From: Prostheceraeus crozeri
Lineage: Eukaryota > Platyhelminthes > Polycladida > Euryleptidae
Length of the DNA stretch: 64,000 nucleotides
NCBI GenBank assembly: GCA_907163375.1
Contig: CAJQUW010006319.1
Location: 102,715 to 166,714 of the forward strand
Reading direction: 5' to 3'
In this document: piece after piece, positions 37,786 to 49,630 of the stretch
How positions within the stretch are numbered: position 1 is the stretch's first letter
Layout of the letters: every line of letters starts with the position of its first letter
Made by a program: the position numbers and the translations under genes
Notes under the pieces: model-generated
What the model saw: the letters and a program-made list of their open reading frames with translations, nothing else
The model's database searches: none
Told to the model about the DNA's origin: nothing

Positions 37786-39541
37786 GTTAACGGCGAACTT
37801 GGGATGTTTTGGGCTGTAGAATGAAAATTGAGCATCCGATGGGAAAACGGAGGGCAGATTCGGATTCAGAGTCAAATTCTATATCGGCATGGTAAATTTG
37901 AAAGCCATGGGAGAGGAAAATTTTTTTCCTAAAATAACCCTATCCCCAACCCTAACCCTAGCCCTAACCCAAACCCTAACCACAATAACCCTAACCCTAA
38001 CACCAACCTTAACCCTAACCACAATAACCCTAACCACAACAACCTTAACCCTAACCCCAACCCTAACCACAATAACCCTAACCCCAACCCTAATACTAGA
38101 GAGTTAACGGCGAACCCGGGATGTTTTGGGCTGTAGAACGAAAACGAAGCATCCGATGGGAAAACGGAGGGCAGATTCTGATTGAGAGTCAAATTCTATA
38201 TCGGCATGGTAAATTTGATAGCCATGGGAGAGGAAAAATTTTTTCCTAAAATAACCCTAACCCTAACGCTAACCCTAGAGAGTTAACGGCGAACCCGGGA
38301 TGTTTTGGGCTGTAGAACGAAAACGAAGCATCCGATGGGAAAACGGAGGGCAGATTCTGATTGAGAGTCAAATTCTATCTCGGCATGGTAAATTTGATAG
38401 CCATGGGAGAGGAAAAATTATTTCCGAAAATAACCCTAACCCTAACCTTAACCCTTGCCCTAACCAGAATCACCCTAACCGCAACCGCAATAACCCTAGC
38501 CCTAACCGCAACAACCTTAACCCTAACCCCAACCCAAACCACAATAACCCTAACCCTAATTCTAGAAAGTTAACGCGAACCGGGGATGTTTTAGGCTGTA
38601 GAGCAAAAACTACGCATCCGATGGGAAAACGGAGGGCAGATTCGGATTGAGAGTCAAATTCTATATCGGCATGAAAATTTGACAGCCATGGAAGAGGAAA
38701 AATTTTCTCCCAATATAACCCTAACCCTAACCTTAACCCTAGCCATAACCACAATAACCCTAACCCCAACCGCAATAACCCTTGCCCTAACCGCAACAAC
38801 CTTAACCCTAACCCCAACCCTAACCACAATAACCCTAACCCAAATTCTTGAGAGTTAACGGCGAACCTGGGAATGTTTTGGGCTGTAGAGCGAAAACGAA
38901 GCATCCGATGGGAAAACGGAGGGCAGATTCGGATTGAGAGTCAAATTCTATATCGGCATGGCAAATTTGAAATCCATTGGAGAGGAAATTTGTTTTTCTA
39001 AAATAACCCTAACCACAATGACCTAACCCTAGCCCTAACCCCAACCCTAACCCTACCACAATAACCCTATCCCCAACCCTAACCCTACCCACAATAACTC
39101 TAGCCCGAAACCCTAAGCCAAACCACAATATCCCTAACCCTAACCCCTATCCAAACCACAATAACCCTAACCTTAACCCTAACCACAATAACCCTAACCC
39201 TAGCCACAATAACCCTAACCCTAACCACAATAACCCCAGCCCTAGAACTTGGCGAACTTGGGATGTTTTTGGCTGTAGAGCGAAAACTAAGCATCCTATG
39301 GGAAAACGGAGGGCAGATTCGGATTCAGAGTGAAATTCTATATCCGCATGGTAAATTTCAAAGCCGTAGAGAGGAAATTTTTTTTCCTGAAATAACCCCA
39401 CCCTAACCCTAACCCTAACCACAATAACCCTAACCCTAACCGTAGCCCTAGCCCCAACCCCAACCCTAGCCACAATAACCCTAACCCTAACCACAACAAT
39501 CTTAACCCTAACCCTATCCACAATAACCCCAGCCCTAGAGA
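37786..39541 (+). repeat. Composite satellite, 6 units, onset of indels
   Basis: Cores start at 37786, 38103, 38282, 38569, 38854 and 39246. Unit 38103 is the shortest in the window, 179 bp, with a spacer of only about 29 bp; the cores at 38103 and 38282 are nearly identical, which suggests a very recent duplication. Unit 39246 begins ACTTGGCGAAC and has lost the GAGAGTTAAC start. Small indels relative to the consensus begin here, for example GTTAACGCGAAC at 38,569. Confidence 0.84.
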
Positions 39542-42500
39542 GTTAACGGCGAACATGGGATGTTTTTGGCTGTAGAGCGAAAATGAAGCATCCGATGGGA
39601 AAGCGGAGGGCAGATTCGGATTGAGAGTCAAATTCTATATCGGCATGGTAAATTTGAAAGCCATGGGAGAGGAAAATTTTTTTCCTAAAATAACCCTAAC
39701 CACAATAACCCTAACCCTAGACCTAACCCTAGACCTAACCCAACCCTAACCCTAGCCCCAACCCTAACCACAATAACCCTAACCCTAACCCAATTCCTAA
39801 CCACAATAACCCTAACCCTAGCCCTAACCCTAACCAGAACAACCCTAGCCCTAGCCACAATGACCCTAACCTTAACCCTAACCCTAACCACAATAACCCT
39901 AACCCTAACCCCAACCGCAATAACCCTAGCCCTAACCGCAACAACCTTAACCCTAGCCCCAACCCTAACCAAAATACCCTAACCCTAACCGAAATTCTAG
40001 AGACTTACGGCGAACCTGGAATGTTTTGTGGCTGTAGAGCGAAAAGGAAGCATCCGATGGGAAAACGGAGCGCAGATTCGGATTCAGAGTCCCAAATTAT
40101 ATCGGCATGGCAAATTTGAAAGCCATGGTAGAGGAAAAATTTTCTAAAATAACCCTAACCACAATAACCCTAACCCAACCCTATTCAAACCTAACCCTAT
40201 CCACAATAACCCTAGCCCCTAGCCCCAACCCTATCAACAATTTTCCTAACCCTAACCCAAACCCTAACCACAATAACCCTAACCCTAGCCCTTAACCCTA
40301 ACCACAACAACCCTAGCCCTAGCCACAATAACCCTAACCCTAACCCCTACCCTAACCACAATAATTCTAACCCTAACCTCTCTAGAGAAGTTTTAACGGG
40401 CGAACCTCAGACTGTTTTGGGCTGAGGAGCAAAAGCGAAGCATCCGATCGAAACAGGAGGCAGATTCGGATTGAGAGTCAAATTCTATATCGGCATGGCA
40501 AATTTGAAAGCCATTGGAGAGGAAATTTTTTTCCTAAAATAACCCTACACTTAACCGTAACCCCTAGCCCTAACCACAATGACCCTACCCCAACCCTAAC
40601 CCTAACCACAATAACCCTAACCCCAACCCAAACCACAATAACCTACCCACAATAACCTAGCCCCAACCCTAACTAACAACCAATATCCCTAACCCTAACC
40701 GCAATGACCTACCCTAACCACCATATAACCTTAACAACTACCTAGTCAACCACAATAACCCTAACCCTAACCACAATTACCCTAACCCTAACTCTAGCCA
40801 CAATAACCCTAACCCTAGAAAGTTAATGGGAAACTTGGGATGTTTTGGGCTGTAGAGCGAAAAACGAAGCATCCGATGGGAACACGGAGGGCAGGAATTC
40901 TTTTCTTTTGTTAGGATTGAGAGTCAAATTCTATTCGGCATGGTAAATTTGATAGCCATGGGAGAGGAAAATTTTCTCCAAAATAACCCTAACCCTAACC
41001 TTAACCCTAGCCCTAACCACAATCATTCACCTAACCGCAACCGCAATAACCCTAGCCCTAACCGCAACAACCCACAATTTAACCCTAACCCCAACCCAAA
41101 CCACAATAACCCTAACCCTAATTCTAGAAAGTTAACGCGAACCGGGGATTGTTTGGGCTGTAGAGCGAAAACGAAGCATCCCGATGGAAAACAGAGGGCA
41201 AGATTCGGATTCGGAGTCAAATTCTATATCGGCATGGTAAATTTGAAAAGCCATGGGAGAGGGAATTTTTTTTCCCTAAAATAACCCTATCCCTGAACCA
41301 CAACAACCTTAACCCTAACCCAAACCCTAACCACAATAACCCTAACCCTAGCCATAACGCCGAACGCAACAACCCTAGCCCTATCCACAACAAACCGCTA
41401 ACCCTAAACCTAACCTAACCACAATAAAACCGCAAACCCTAACCCTAACCCTAGAGAGTTACGGCGAATTTGGGATGTTTAGGCTGTAAGGAGCAAAAAA
41501 CTAAGCATCCGATGGGGAAAAAGGAGGGCAGATTCGGAAGGATCAAAATTCTGTCTCGGATGGTAAATGTGATAGCCATGGAAGAGGAATAATTTTCTAA
41601 AATAACCCTAACCCTAACCTTAACCCTAGCCCTACACCTAACCACAACAACCAACACACTAAACCCTAACCGCAATGACTCTTAACCCCAACCCTAACCC
41701 TAACCACAACCAACCCTCAACCACTAACACCACCAATAACCCTAACCCTAACCACAATAACCCTAGCCCTAACACTAACTCTAGCAAACAGTAACCTAAC
41801 CCTAGCACTAACCATAGATAGTTAACGGCGAACTTGGATGTTTTGGGCTGTAGAGCGAAGACGAAGCCATCCGATGGGAAAACGGATGGCAGATTCGGAT
41901 TGGGAGTCAAATTCTATTTCGGCATGTTAAATTGGAAAGCCAAGGGAGAGGAAAATTTTTTTCCTAAAATAACCCTATCCCCTGCCCTAACCCTAGCCCT
42001 AACCCTAACCCTAACCTCAACCCTAACCACAATAACCCTAACCATAATCCTATCCCTAACCCTATCCCTAACCACATATTACCCTTACGCTAACCCTATC
42101 CTAGCACTATACACAATAACCCTAACCCTAACGCTAACCCTAGAGAGTTATCCGGCGAACTTGGGATGTTTTGGCTGTAGAGCGAAAACGAAGCACCGGA
42201 TGGGAACACGGAGGGTAGACTCGGATTCAGAGTCAAATTCTATATCGGCATGGTAAATTTGAAAGCCAGGGAGGGAAATTTTTTTTTCTAAAAATAACCT
42301 ATCCCCCTGCCTAACCTAGCCTAACCCTAACCTCTAACCACAATAACCCTAACCCTAACCCACCTTAACCCTAACCACAATAACCCTACCCTCAAGAACC
42401 TTAACCCTAACCCCAACCCTAACCAAAATAACCCAAACCGTAACCACTAATTCTAGAGAGTTAACGGCGAACCTGGGATGTTTTGGCTGTAGAGAAAAAA

Positions 42501-43200
42501 CGAAGCATCCGATGGCAAAAAACGTGAGGGCAGATTCGGGATTGAGAGTCAAATTCTATCTCGGCATGGTAAATTTGATAGCCATGGGAAGGGAAAAATT
42601 TTCTCCGAAAATAACCCTAACCCTAACCTTAACCCTATGCCCTAACCACAATCACCCTAACCGCAACCGCAATAACCCTAGCCCTAACCGCAACAACCTT
42701 AACCCTAACCCCAACCCAAAACCACAATAACCCTAACCTAATTCTAGAAAGTTAACGCGTAACGGGGATGTTTTGGGCTGTAGAGCGAAAACGAAGCATC
42801 GGATGGGAAAACGGATGGCAGATTCGGATTGAGCGTCAAATTCTATATCGGTATGGTAAATTTGGAAGCCATGAGAGAGGAAAATTTTTTTCCTAAGATA
42901 ACCCTCACCGTAAGCCTAACCCTAACCACAACAACCTTAACCCCAGCCCTAACCACAATAACCCTAGCCCTTACCCTAGAGAGTTAACGGCGAATTTGGG
43001 AATGCTTTAGGCTGTAAGGAGCAAAAATAAGCATCCGATGGGGAAAACGGAGGGCAGATTCGGATTGAGAGTCAATTCTGTATCGGCATGGTAAATTTGA
43101 TAGCCATGGAAGAGGAAAAAGTTTCTCCCAAAATAACCCTAACCCTAACCACACAACCAACCCTAACACTAAACCCTAACCGCAATGACTCTAGCCCTAC
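39542..43200 (+). repeat. Indel-rich distal part of the main satellite array
   Basis: Recognisable cores start at 39542, 40004, 40390, 40822, 41131, 41458, 41821, 42147, 42460, 42751 and 42983. Order and spacer types match 35380-36590 for the first four. From about 40,000 cores carry single-base insertions and deletions every few tens of bases, including GTTTTAACGGGCGAACC at 40,390. An unrelated insertion of about 20 bp with TTCTTTTCTTTTG sits near 40,897. The last recognisable satellite text is CCCTAACCGCAATGACTC near 43,170-43,190. The rising indel load is more like declining consensus quality than ordinary divergence. Confidence 0.82.
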
Positions 43201-46200
43201 TACCAACAAAAGCCCCTAACCTACTGCTAAACAATAATAAAACAAAAAAACAACTAAATAATAACAAGCCCCAACTATCAACTTCTAACAACCTAACTAA
43301 CCTAACTACCTTAACCATCTACGCCCTAAACAAAACGCTAACTACCACCCTATCAAGCCCGAGAAAATCTATAAACCCACACTAAAAAACTAAAACAACA
43401 CAATCTAACAGAAAAACCCTAAACTAATAATTCAAAAAAAAATCCACTACCCCAACTAGTTCAACCCCCTAACACTACCCCCCCCCCTGCCCACAAAACA
43501 CCCCCCCCAGCTCCAAACCCCCTACCACCCACCTCCACCGCCCGCCAACCACTTAAAACCCTCCCACACAACCTACAAAAAAACAATAAGTTCCCTAAAG
43601 CCTCTACTAACACAAAACCTAACCAACCACCCTAACTCAAACAACCTAAACCCACACCACACCCCCTACAACCCCCCCACCACTCAACCACCAAAACCTC
43701 CCAACCACTCAAACTACCTACCTAATTCACAACTCACACTATAACCCACCTAAAAACTCATACAAGAAGCACTACCACCTCCTCTAAGAACACCCACATT
43801 ATCTCACACCCACCCCCAACCCCCGCCCCCTCCACCCTTACAACCTCGCACTCCTACCCCCACCTACAAATAACCAAAACAATACCTAAAAAACACAAAA
43901 TCACCAACTACCTCTACAAACCCCACCCCCCAGCCTCTAGCATTATCTACCCTACCAAAAATCCAAGGACAACTACCCTAGATAACTACTAATAGACCCC
44001 TCTACAAAATAAAAACACCAAAACCTAAACTAAAAACCTAAACATCACAAAACCAAAATCCCAAAAATAACTTAACACATAACTCCAGACAGAATACCTA
44101 CACTACTAACTAATACCCCCAACCCGTCGACCCTACTACTAAAACCAAAAAAAAACCTACAATAAAATCTGCCCTATGACAAATAAACCCTAAAAACACT
44201 AAAGTAAGCCCTATATACTAAAAATAGCCAAGACACAATAACTAACTAACTAAAACTAACTAACCTAACTACCCGCATCCTTACTAAAGATCAGACCTAA
44301 AATACTAACACTAAATAAAAACTAAACTAACACCCTCATCAAAAATCATACCTCAAATTAAACTAATACCCATACAGCCCAAAAAAAAAAATCAAACTAA
44401 CCCTCACACGTAAAAAAATGACCTAGCCCCTAAACAAAACATCCCAACACATACCACTATACTACTAAACTATATGCAAAACCCCTAAAATAGAAACTAA
44501 CACTACTTAAACTACTACTACACTAAACCCCTCAACCACACCAACATCCAAACAAACACCCTCAAAGCCCTCAAACCCACTAAAACAAAAAAAAAAAAAC
44601 ACAACAAGCCCTAATAACACAATAACAAACCTAACCTCCTAACAAAAAACTAAAGCTACTAACACAAAAACACAAAAGCACTAATACCACAAAGCACCTC
44701 TAAACCAACAATCAACTATCTTCACTATAACTACCCTAAACTAAACCACCCCTAACCATAAAACTAACAAATAAACTAAAAAGAACTATACTAAAAATTA
44801 CTCTACAGAATATTACAAATCTATCAAGATAACTCAACTACCCCCTCTAAAAAATCAACCCAACCCATACCACTATCCCTAACTAACAACAAGCCCTAAC
44901 AAAAACTAATCAACGCCCAACTACCCACTCCCCACACATAACCTACACTACAGCCTATTAAAATCCTAACCATACAAAACCATAAAGAACTAAAGCCTCA
45001 CCTCAAAACCAAAAACCCCCAAACACCACAAACTATCTAAAAAAAAAAATTACCCACAGCCACCCAACCCTCCTAATTACAACAAAAAACCCTATTAACA
45101 CTAAAACAAACACACCCTAACTCTACTACCACTATAACTTCTAGCCCTAACTAAATAAAACCACTAAAATACTACAAAAAATAACTCATCAACAATAACT
45201 ACTACCTATACTAACATATATAAACACTACACACTCAAGAAAACCAATACAATGAAACTACTACTACTAACTAACACCTAACAACTCACACACCCTACGC
45301 GCAGCACACACCCCGCACCCCACCCACACCCAGCCCACCTAACAACACTCACATCACCATCACCCCATACCCCACAACCCCCACCAACCCCACACCCCTC
45401 CCTCCCTCACATCAACACTACACCCACAACACCTATACTCATACAACCACTAGCCAAAAATCCTCTAACCCCTCAGCCCACCCCACAACCCCTCCCCAAA
45501 AAAATAATCTCTAGCCCAACCCATAACACTCCCCCCATATTAACTCACAAACTCCCCTAATAAACACCCTAAAACTACTAGCCCAAACCAAATAACTAAT
45601 CAACAATCCAAACCTGAAACCTAACCTCACTAAAACTAAACTAACACAAATCCCAACAACTCTAAGCCCTAAAACCTAACAACAGAACACCTCCAGCAAA
45701 ATCAAATAACTAGCCCTACCCAAATAACAACTAAACAAACAGCAACCTACCAACCAAACAACAAAACCTCCTAATACTAAACTAATATAAACCCTCTACT
45801 GCTACTAAAACTATAACACTAATACAAACCTAAGCCCTACTAAAACCTACGTAAAAACTAACCTAAAAAAAAACCACACCCACACCAAGAAAACACTACT
45901 ACACCTAACCCCCTATAAAACCAAATAAAAACAACTACCAAAACTATACCTCATGACCTACTAAAAAAACCTCACTCATAAACAAATACAAACACTAAAA
46001 AAAAAAGCCTAACAACACTAAACTAAATCATAATAAATCCAAAACAGACTAACTACAGCCCTAAAATAGACGCTAACAAAATAAACATTAGCCCTAAACT
46101 AACGAACATCGACTAAAAAAAACTACCCAGAAACTAACCAATCTAAACTAAAACTCAACTCCTAACCGACACTCACTAAAACTAAACCACCTAAACAACC

Positions 46201-46230
46201 ATAATACTTACGCTCCAACACCCCAAACAC
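43201..46230. other. Gene-free A/C-rich low-complexity sequence
   Basis: No satellite core, no tandem period and no believable open frame is visible. The + strand is G-poor: in 44,161-44,220 I count 29 A, 14 C, 13 T and 4 G. Where G occurs it often precedes CCCTA, as in AAGCCCTA or TAGCCCTA (near 44,208, 44,608, 44,889, 45,140, 45,669 and 46,090), echoing the CTAGCCCTAA of the satellite spacers. C-rich patches lie near 43,450-43,560, 43,790-43,870 and 45,290-45,540. It may be heavily decayed or miscalled CCCTAA-type sequence. Confidence 0.6.
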
Positions 46231-49200
46231 CCCTCACCACCTCCCCCACCTCCCCACCCTAATACAAAACACCCTTATACACCGACCCCAGAACCCCACC
46301 CCACACCAACTCTCCCAACGCCCTACACCCACCCGTGCTCAACGGCCCCCCTTCTCGCGCCCCCCAGCCCACTCCACCGTCGCCCCCCTCCGAAACCAAA
46401 CTCTCCCTCCAGCTCCCCATCGACACCCGGTCACTACCAACAACACACCCTACGCCCTCAAACCCCGAGCGTCCTGACCGACCCACCCCCAGGCCCCTCC
46501 ACCCAGACCACCCTAACCACCACAAAACACTCCCCATCACCCAACCACACCTCTGCACCCACCATATCACACCCAAAGAGACTCCCTCGACCCAACAACC
46601 AACAACTCACCCACAAACCCCACACATCCAAAAACACCACCCACACACAATCTAAAACACCCCCCCACTAACAACTCCCCAAACACAACCCCCTCTAAAC
46701 AAAAACTACTACTAAAAACAACTAAAAACTAACCTAACTAATATATTAAAAAATAACCTAACACAAAAAAAAAAAACCCTACCCCCACTACTTCATCCTA
46801 CAAACCTACTATCCTAATCCTCCAAAACCAACACACCCAAAAACGAAATCCACGCCCACTCCTCCCCCCCCCCACTACCAACCCCACCCCCCCCCCCCCC
46901 CCGCCTCACCCAAGCCAACGCTTCAACTACACAAAAAACTTAAACCTACTACCACTACCTCCCCCTACCCCCACTAGATACTACACTAAAACTACTAACT
47001 AAAAATAACTAAACAAACCACTAAAAAACTACCCTAAACTACCTCCCTAAAACAAAAAAACTTAATAACAACAATCGTTACCCCTAAACACAGCCCTATA
47101 ACTCTACCCTGCCCTACCTAATCTCACACACTTACACACAACCTCCACCGCCTTCCCCGAGGGCACACACCACCCTCACACACCCGTCCCACCACCCTCA
47201 CACCTCACCCCCTCTAACACCCCACCCAACACCCAGCTCCCAAACCCCCTCACTCCTCCACACCCTACTCTATCCCTCAACAAAAACAACAAACTACCAC
47301 ACCCCACCCACACCGACTTGTCAGCCCCCACCACATATCCTACTACCACCACTCCCACCGGTCCACTAACACCAGTGCACCACCTCCAAACCGCCCCTAA
47401 CACCAACTACGTCACCCAGCACGACCAAAACTCACCCCCCCTCATCACACTCAACGACAAACACCCCGTGGCCCAACTAAACAACACCACACACGCGCAC
47501 CACCACTCCCCGACCTCCCCTCCACATCCACCCCACACTCCCACTACGCTATCCACCCACCCAACCCAACCACATACCTAACCCTTTCACAACTCACATA
47601 GTACACAACAACCAACCCCTAGCCCACCATCTCCTCTACCCCCCGCTACAGGACCTACACAAACCTCAATAACCAACAAGCCCCATCACCAAGGCCACAA
47701 CACTATCCTACAACCAGACCCTAAAAAAGAATAAACAATACCCCTAAAAAAACAAACTACACCTAACCTAAACTAACACCAACACTCAGAAACTGAAAAA
47801 AAAAAAACTAACTACTATAAAAAAAATACTAAAAGAACTCACTAGACCTATCCCAAACCCTAAAAAAAAACACCAAAGTCTACTAAAACAACTCCTCATA
47901 CTAATAAACTATTCCTAACTAATCACACCGCTAAAAAATAAACACTATAAAACCTAAATCTACACCCCTCCTCCCACCCCCCCACCACACCCCCCCCCAA
48001 TCTCCCACCCCACAACACCCTAAAATCCCACACCACACCCCCCTCAACCCCCACCTACCCCCTCACCCGCCTCCCCTCCCCCCCCACCCCCCGTCCCCCC
48101 CCCCCACCCCCCCCCACCCACGCCCACTATACACACCCGCTACCCACCGCCCCTAACACACTCAACCCAACTCCTCTACCTGGAACAACAAGCCGCCCCA
48201 ATCACCCCCACCAAAACCACCCTCAGCTCATCAACTCCTCTAGGAATCAGCACACACCCACCCCCACACCAGCCCCCGTCCACATCCTATCCCACCCTCC
48301 CCAAACCCCCCCCCCCCGCCCCCCCCCTACCCCCCCCTCCCAAACCCCCAACCAACAGCCCCTCCCACCAAACACCACCCTACCACACCCAACCCCACCC
48401 CCACCAACCAACACGCCCAACCAACCACCCCCTACCTCAATCTAAACACCACCCCCCCCCTCTCCTCACCACGACCCCGCCCACCAGCCCTCACTGCCCA
48501 CCCCACCTCCCCAACTTCACCTCCCCACCTCCCACACTGACAACACCAACCAGCACCTCCCTGCACTCACCACACGCCCCTCCAACACACCACTCACACC
48601 AACACATCGGCTACACCATCTCACCCAAAAAACAACACAAAACAAAAAAAAAAAAAACTACCTCAGCCCTAAACCAACCACCAAAAACTTAAAGCCCTAG
48701 CACACAACAAAACAATGGCAAAAACTAAGTCTAACAAACCAAGCCTACTAACCCAAAACTATCTATAACGCCTAACTAGAACTAAACCACTAAACGCACA
48801 CTAAAAAGCCCTAACAGATTCCCTTTCAATACCCCTATTAAAAAAACAAATTACACTAAAATCAATGCTACTCCCTAAAACTGTAAACCTAAACACAACA
48901 TCCCACCCAGCCCCTCCCTCCATCCCCCCGCAACCACCGCCCCCCTCACCACCCCCCCCGCCCTCTCTACACCTTCCTACATAAAACCCTAAACACCCAA
49001 CAACCTCTAACCCACCTAATTTATCAAACAAACTACCACTCCACTTTAACCCTAGACATAATAATGATGGCCTAACACCCTCGCAACAGGCTAACACCCC
49101 CACCACCCGCCACGCCCCCCCCGTCACACTCATCCACTCGGCAACCTCCCCACCTAACAACTCCCCCTATCCCACAGCCCCCACACCAATCACTACACTC

Positions 49201-49630
49201 CCCAACAATCTCCCACGCACCCACCCTGCCCTCATCTCCTACCCAATCGCGGGCAGCCACCCCCAGGTCCCACCGCACACTAACCCACCCTCCACCCTAA
49301 CTCACAAACTCTAACCAACACCCACTACACTACAACTATACTAACTAAAACACTACGTTATATACCAGAAAACTCTAAACAACACTACGAACTAAAACAA
49401 ATACGTATACAAAAAGAAAAACTAACTAAGACATATCACCACAAACCTAAAAACTAATTCTACAACCAGCTAACAACGACAAAAGCACTAAAACTAACTA
49501 TCTAACCTAATGACCTAAACTAAAACAACTAACTGAAACAATACTCTATACCACAATAAAAAATAACGCCCCGAACAACCACAAATATAAACCTTAACCC
49601 CCACAAAGAACAAAAATGCCTAACCCCCAC
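46231..49630. other. Gene-free alternating C-rich and A-rich sequence
   Basis: C-rich stretches (about 46,230-46,680, 47,100-47,590, 47,960-48,610 and 48,900-49,290) alternate with A-rich ones. A 16-C run lies at 46,887-46,902, with many runs of 7-12 C between 48,000 and 48,350. The only open frames are P/T/H-rich on + and G/V/W-rich on -, as expected from C-rich DNA lacking T and G. No domain, splice pattern or RNA gene is recognisable. Confidence 0.6.

Noticed and set aside
149-43200. Long open frames on both strands with TLTL, NPNP, LGLG and VRVR runs
   Set aside because: They are translations of degenerate CCCTAA/TTAGGG hexamers plus the core, repeat in every unit and in several frames, and many lack an ATG (they begin at TTG).
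1-43200. A true telomere tract
   Set aside because: No long run of uninterrupted CCCTAA exists. Pure hexamer runs are a few copies long and variants dominate.
1-43200. A plant-type (CCCTAAA) telomere origin
   Set aside because: The base period is the CCCTAA hexamer; CCTAAACC words are scattered variants and do not form heptamer arrays.
149-43200. CRISPR-like array (regular repeats with spacers)
   Set aside because: Repeats are about 150 bp, the intervening sequence is telomere-like and related between units, and spacing is irregular.
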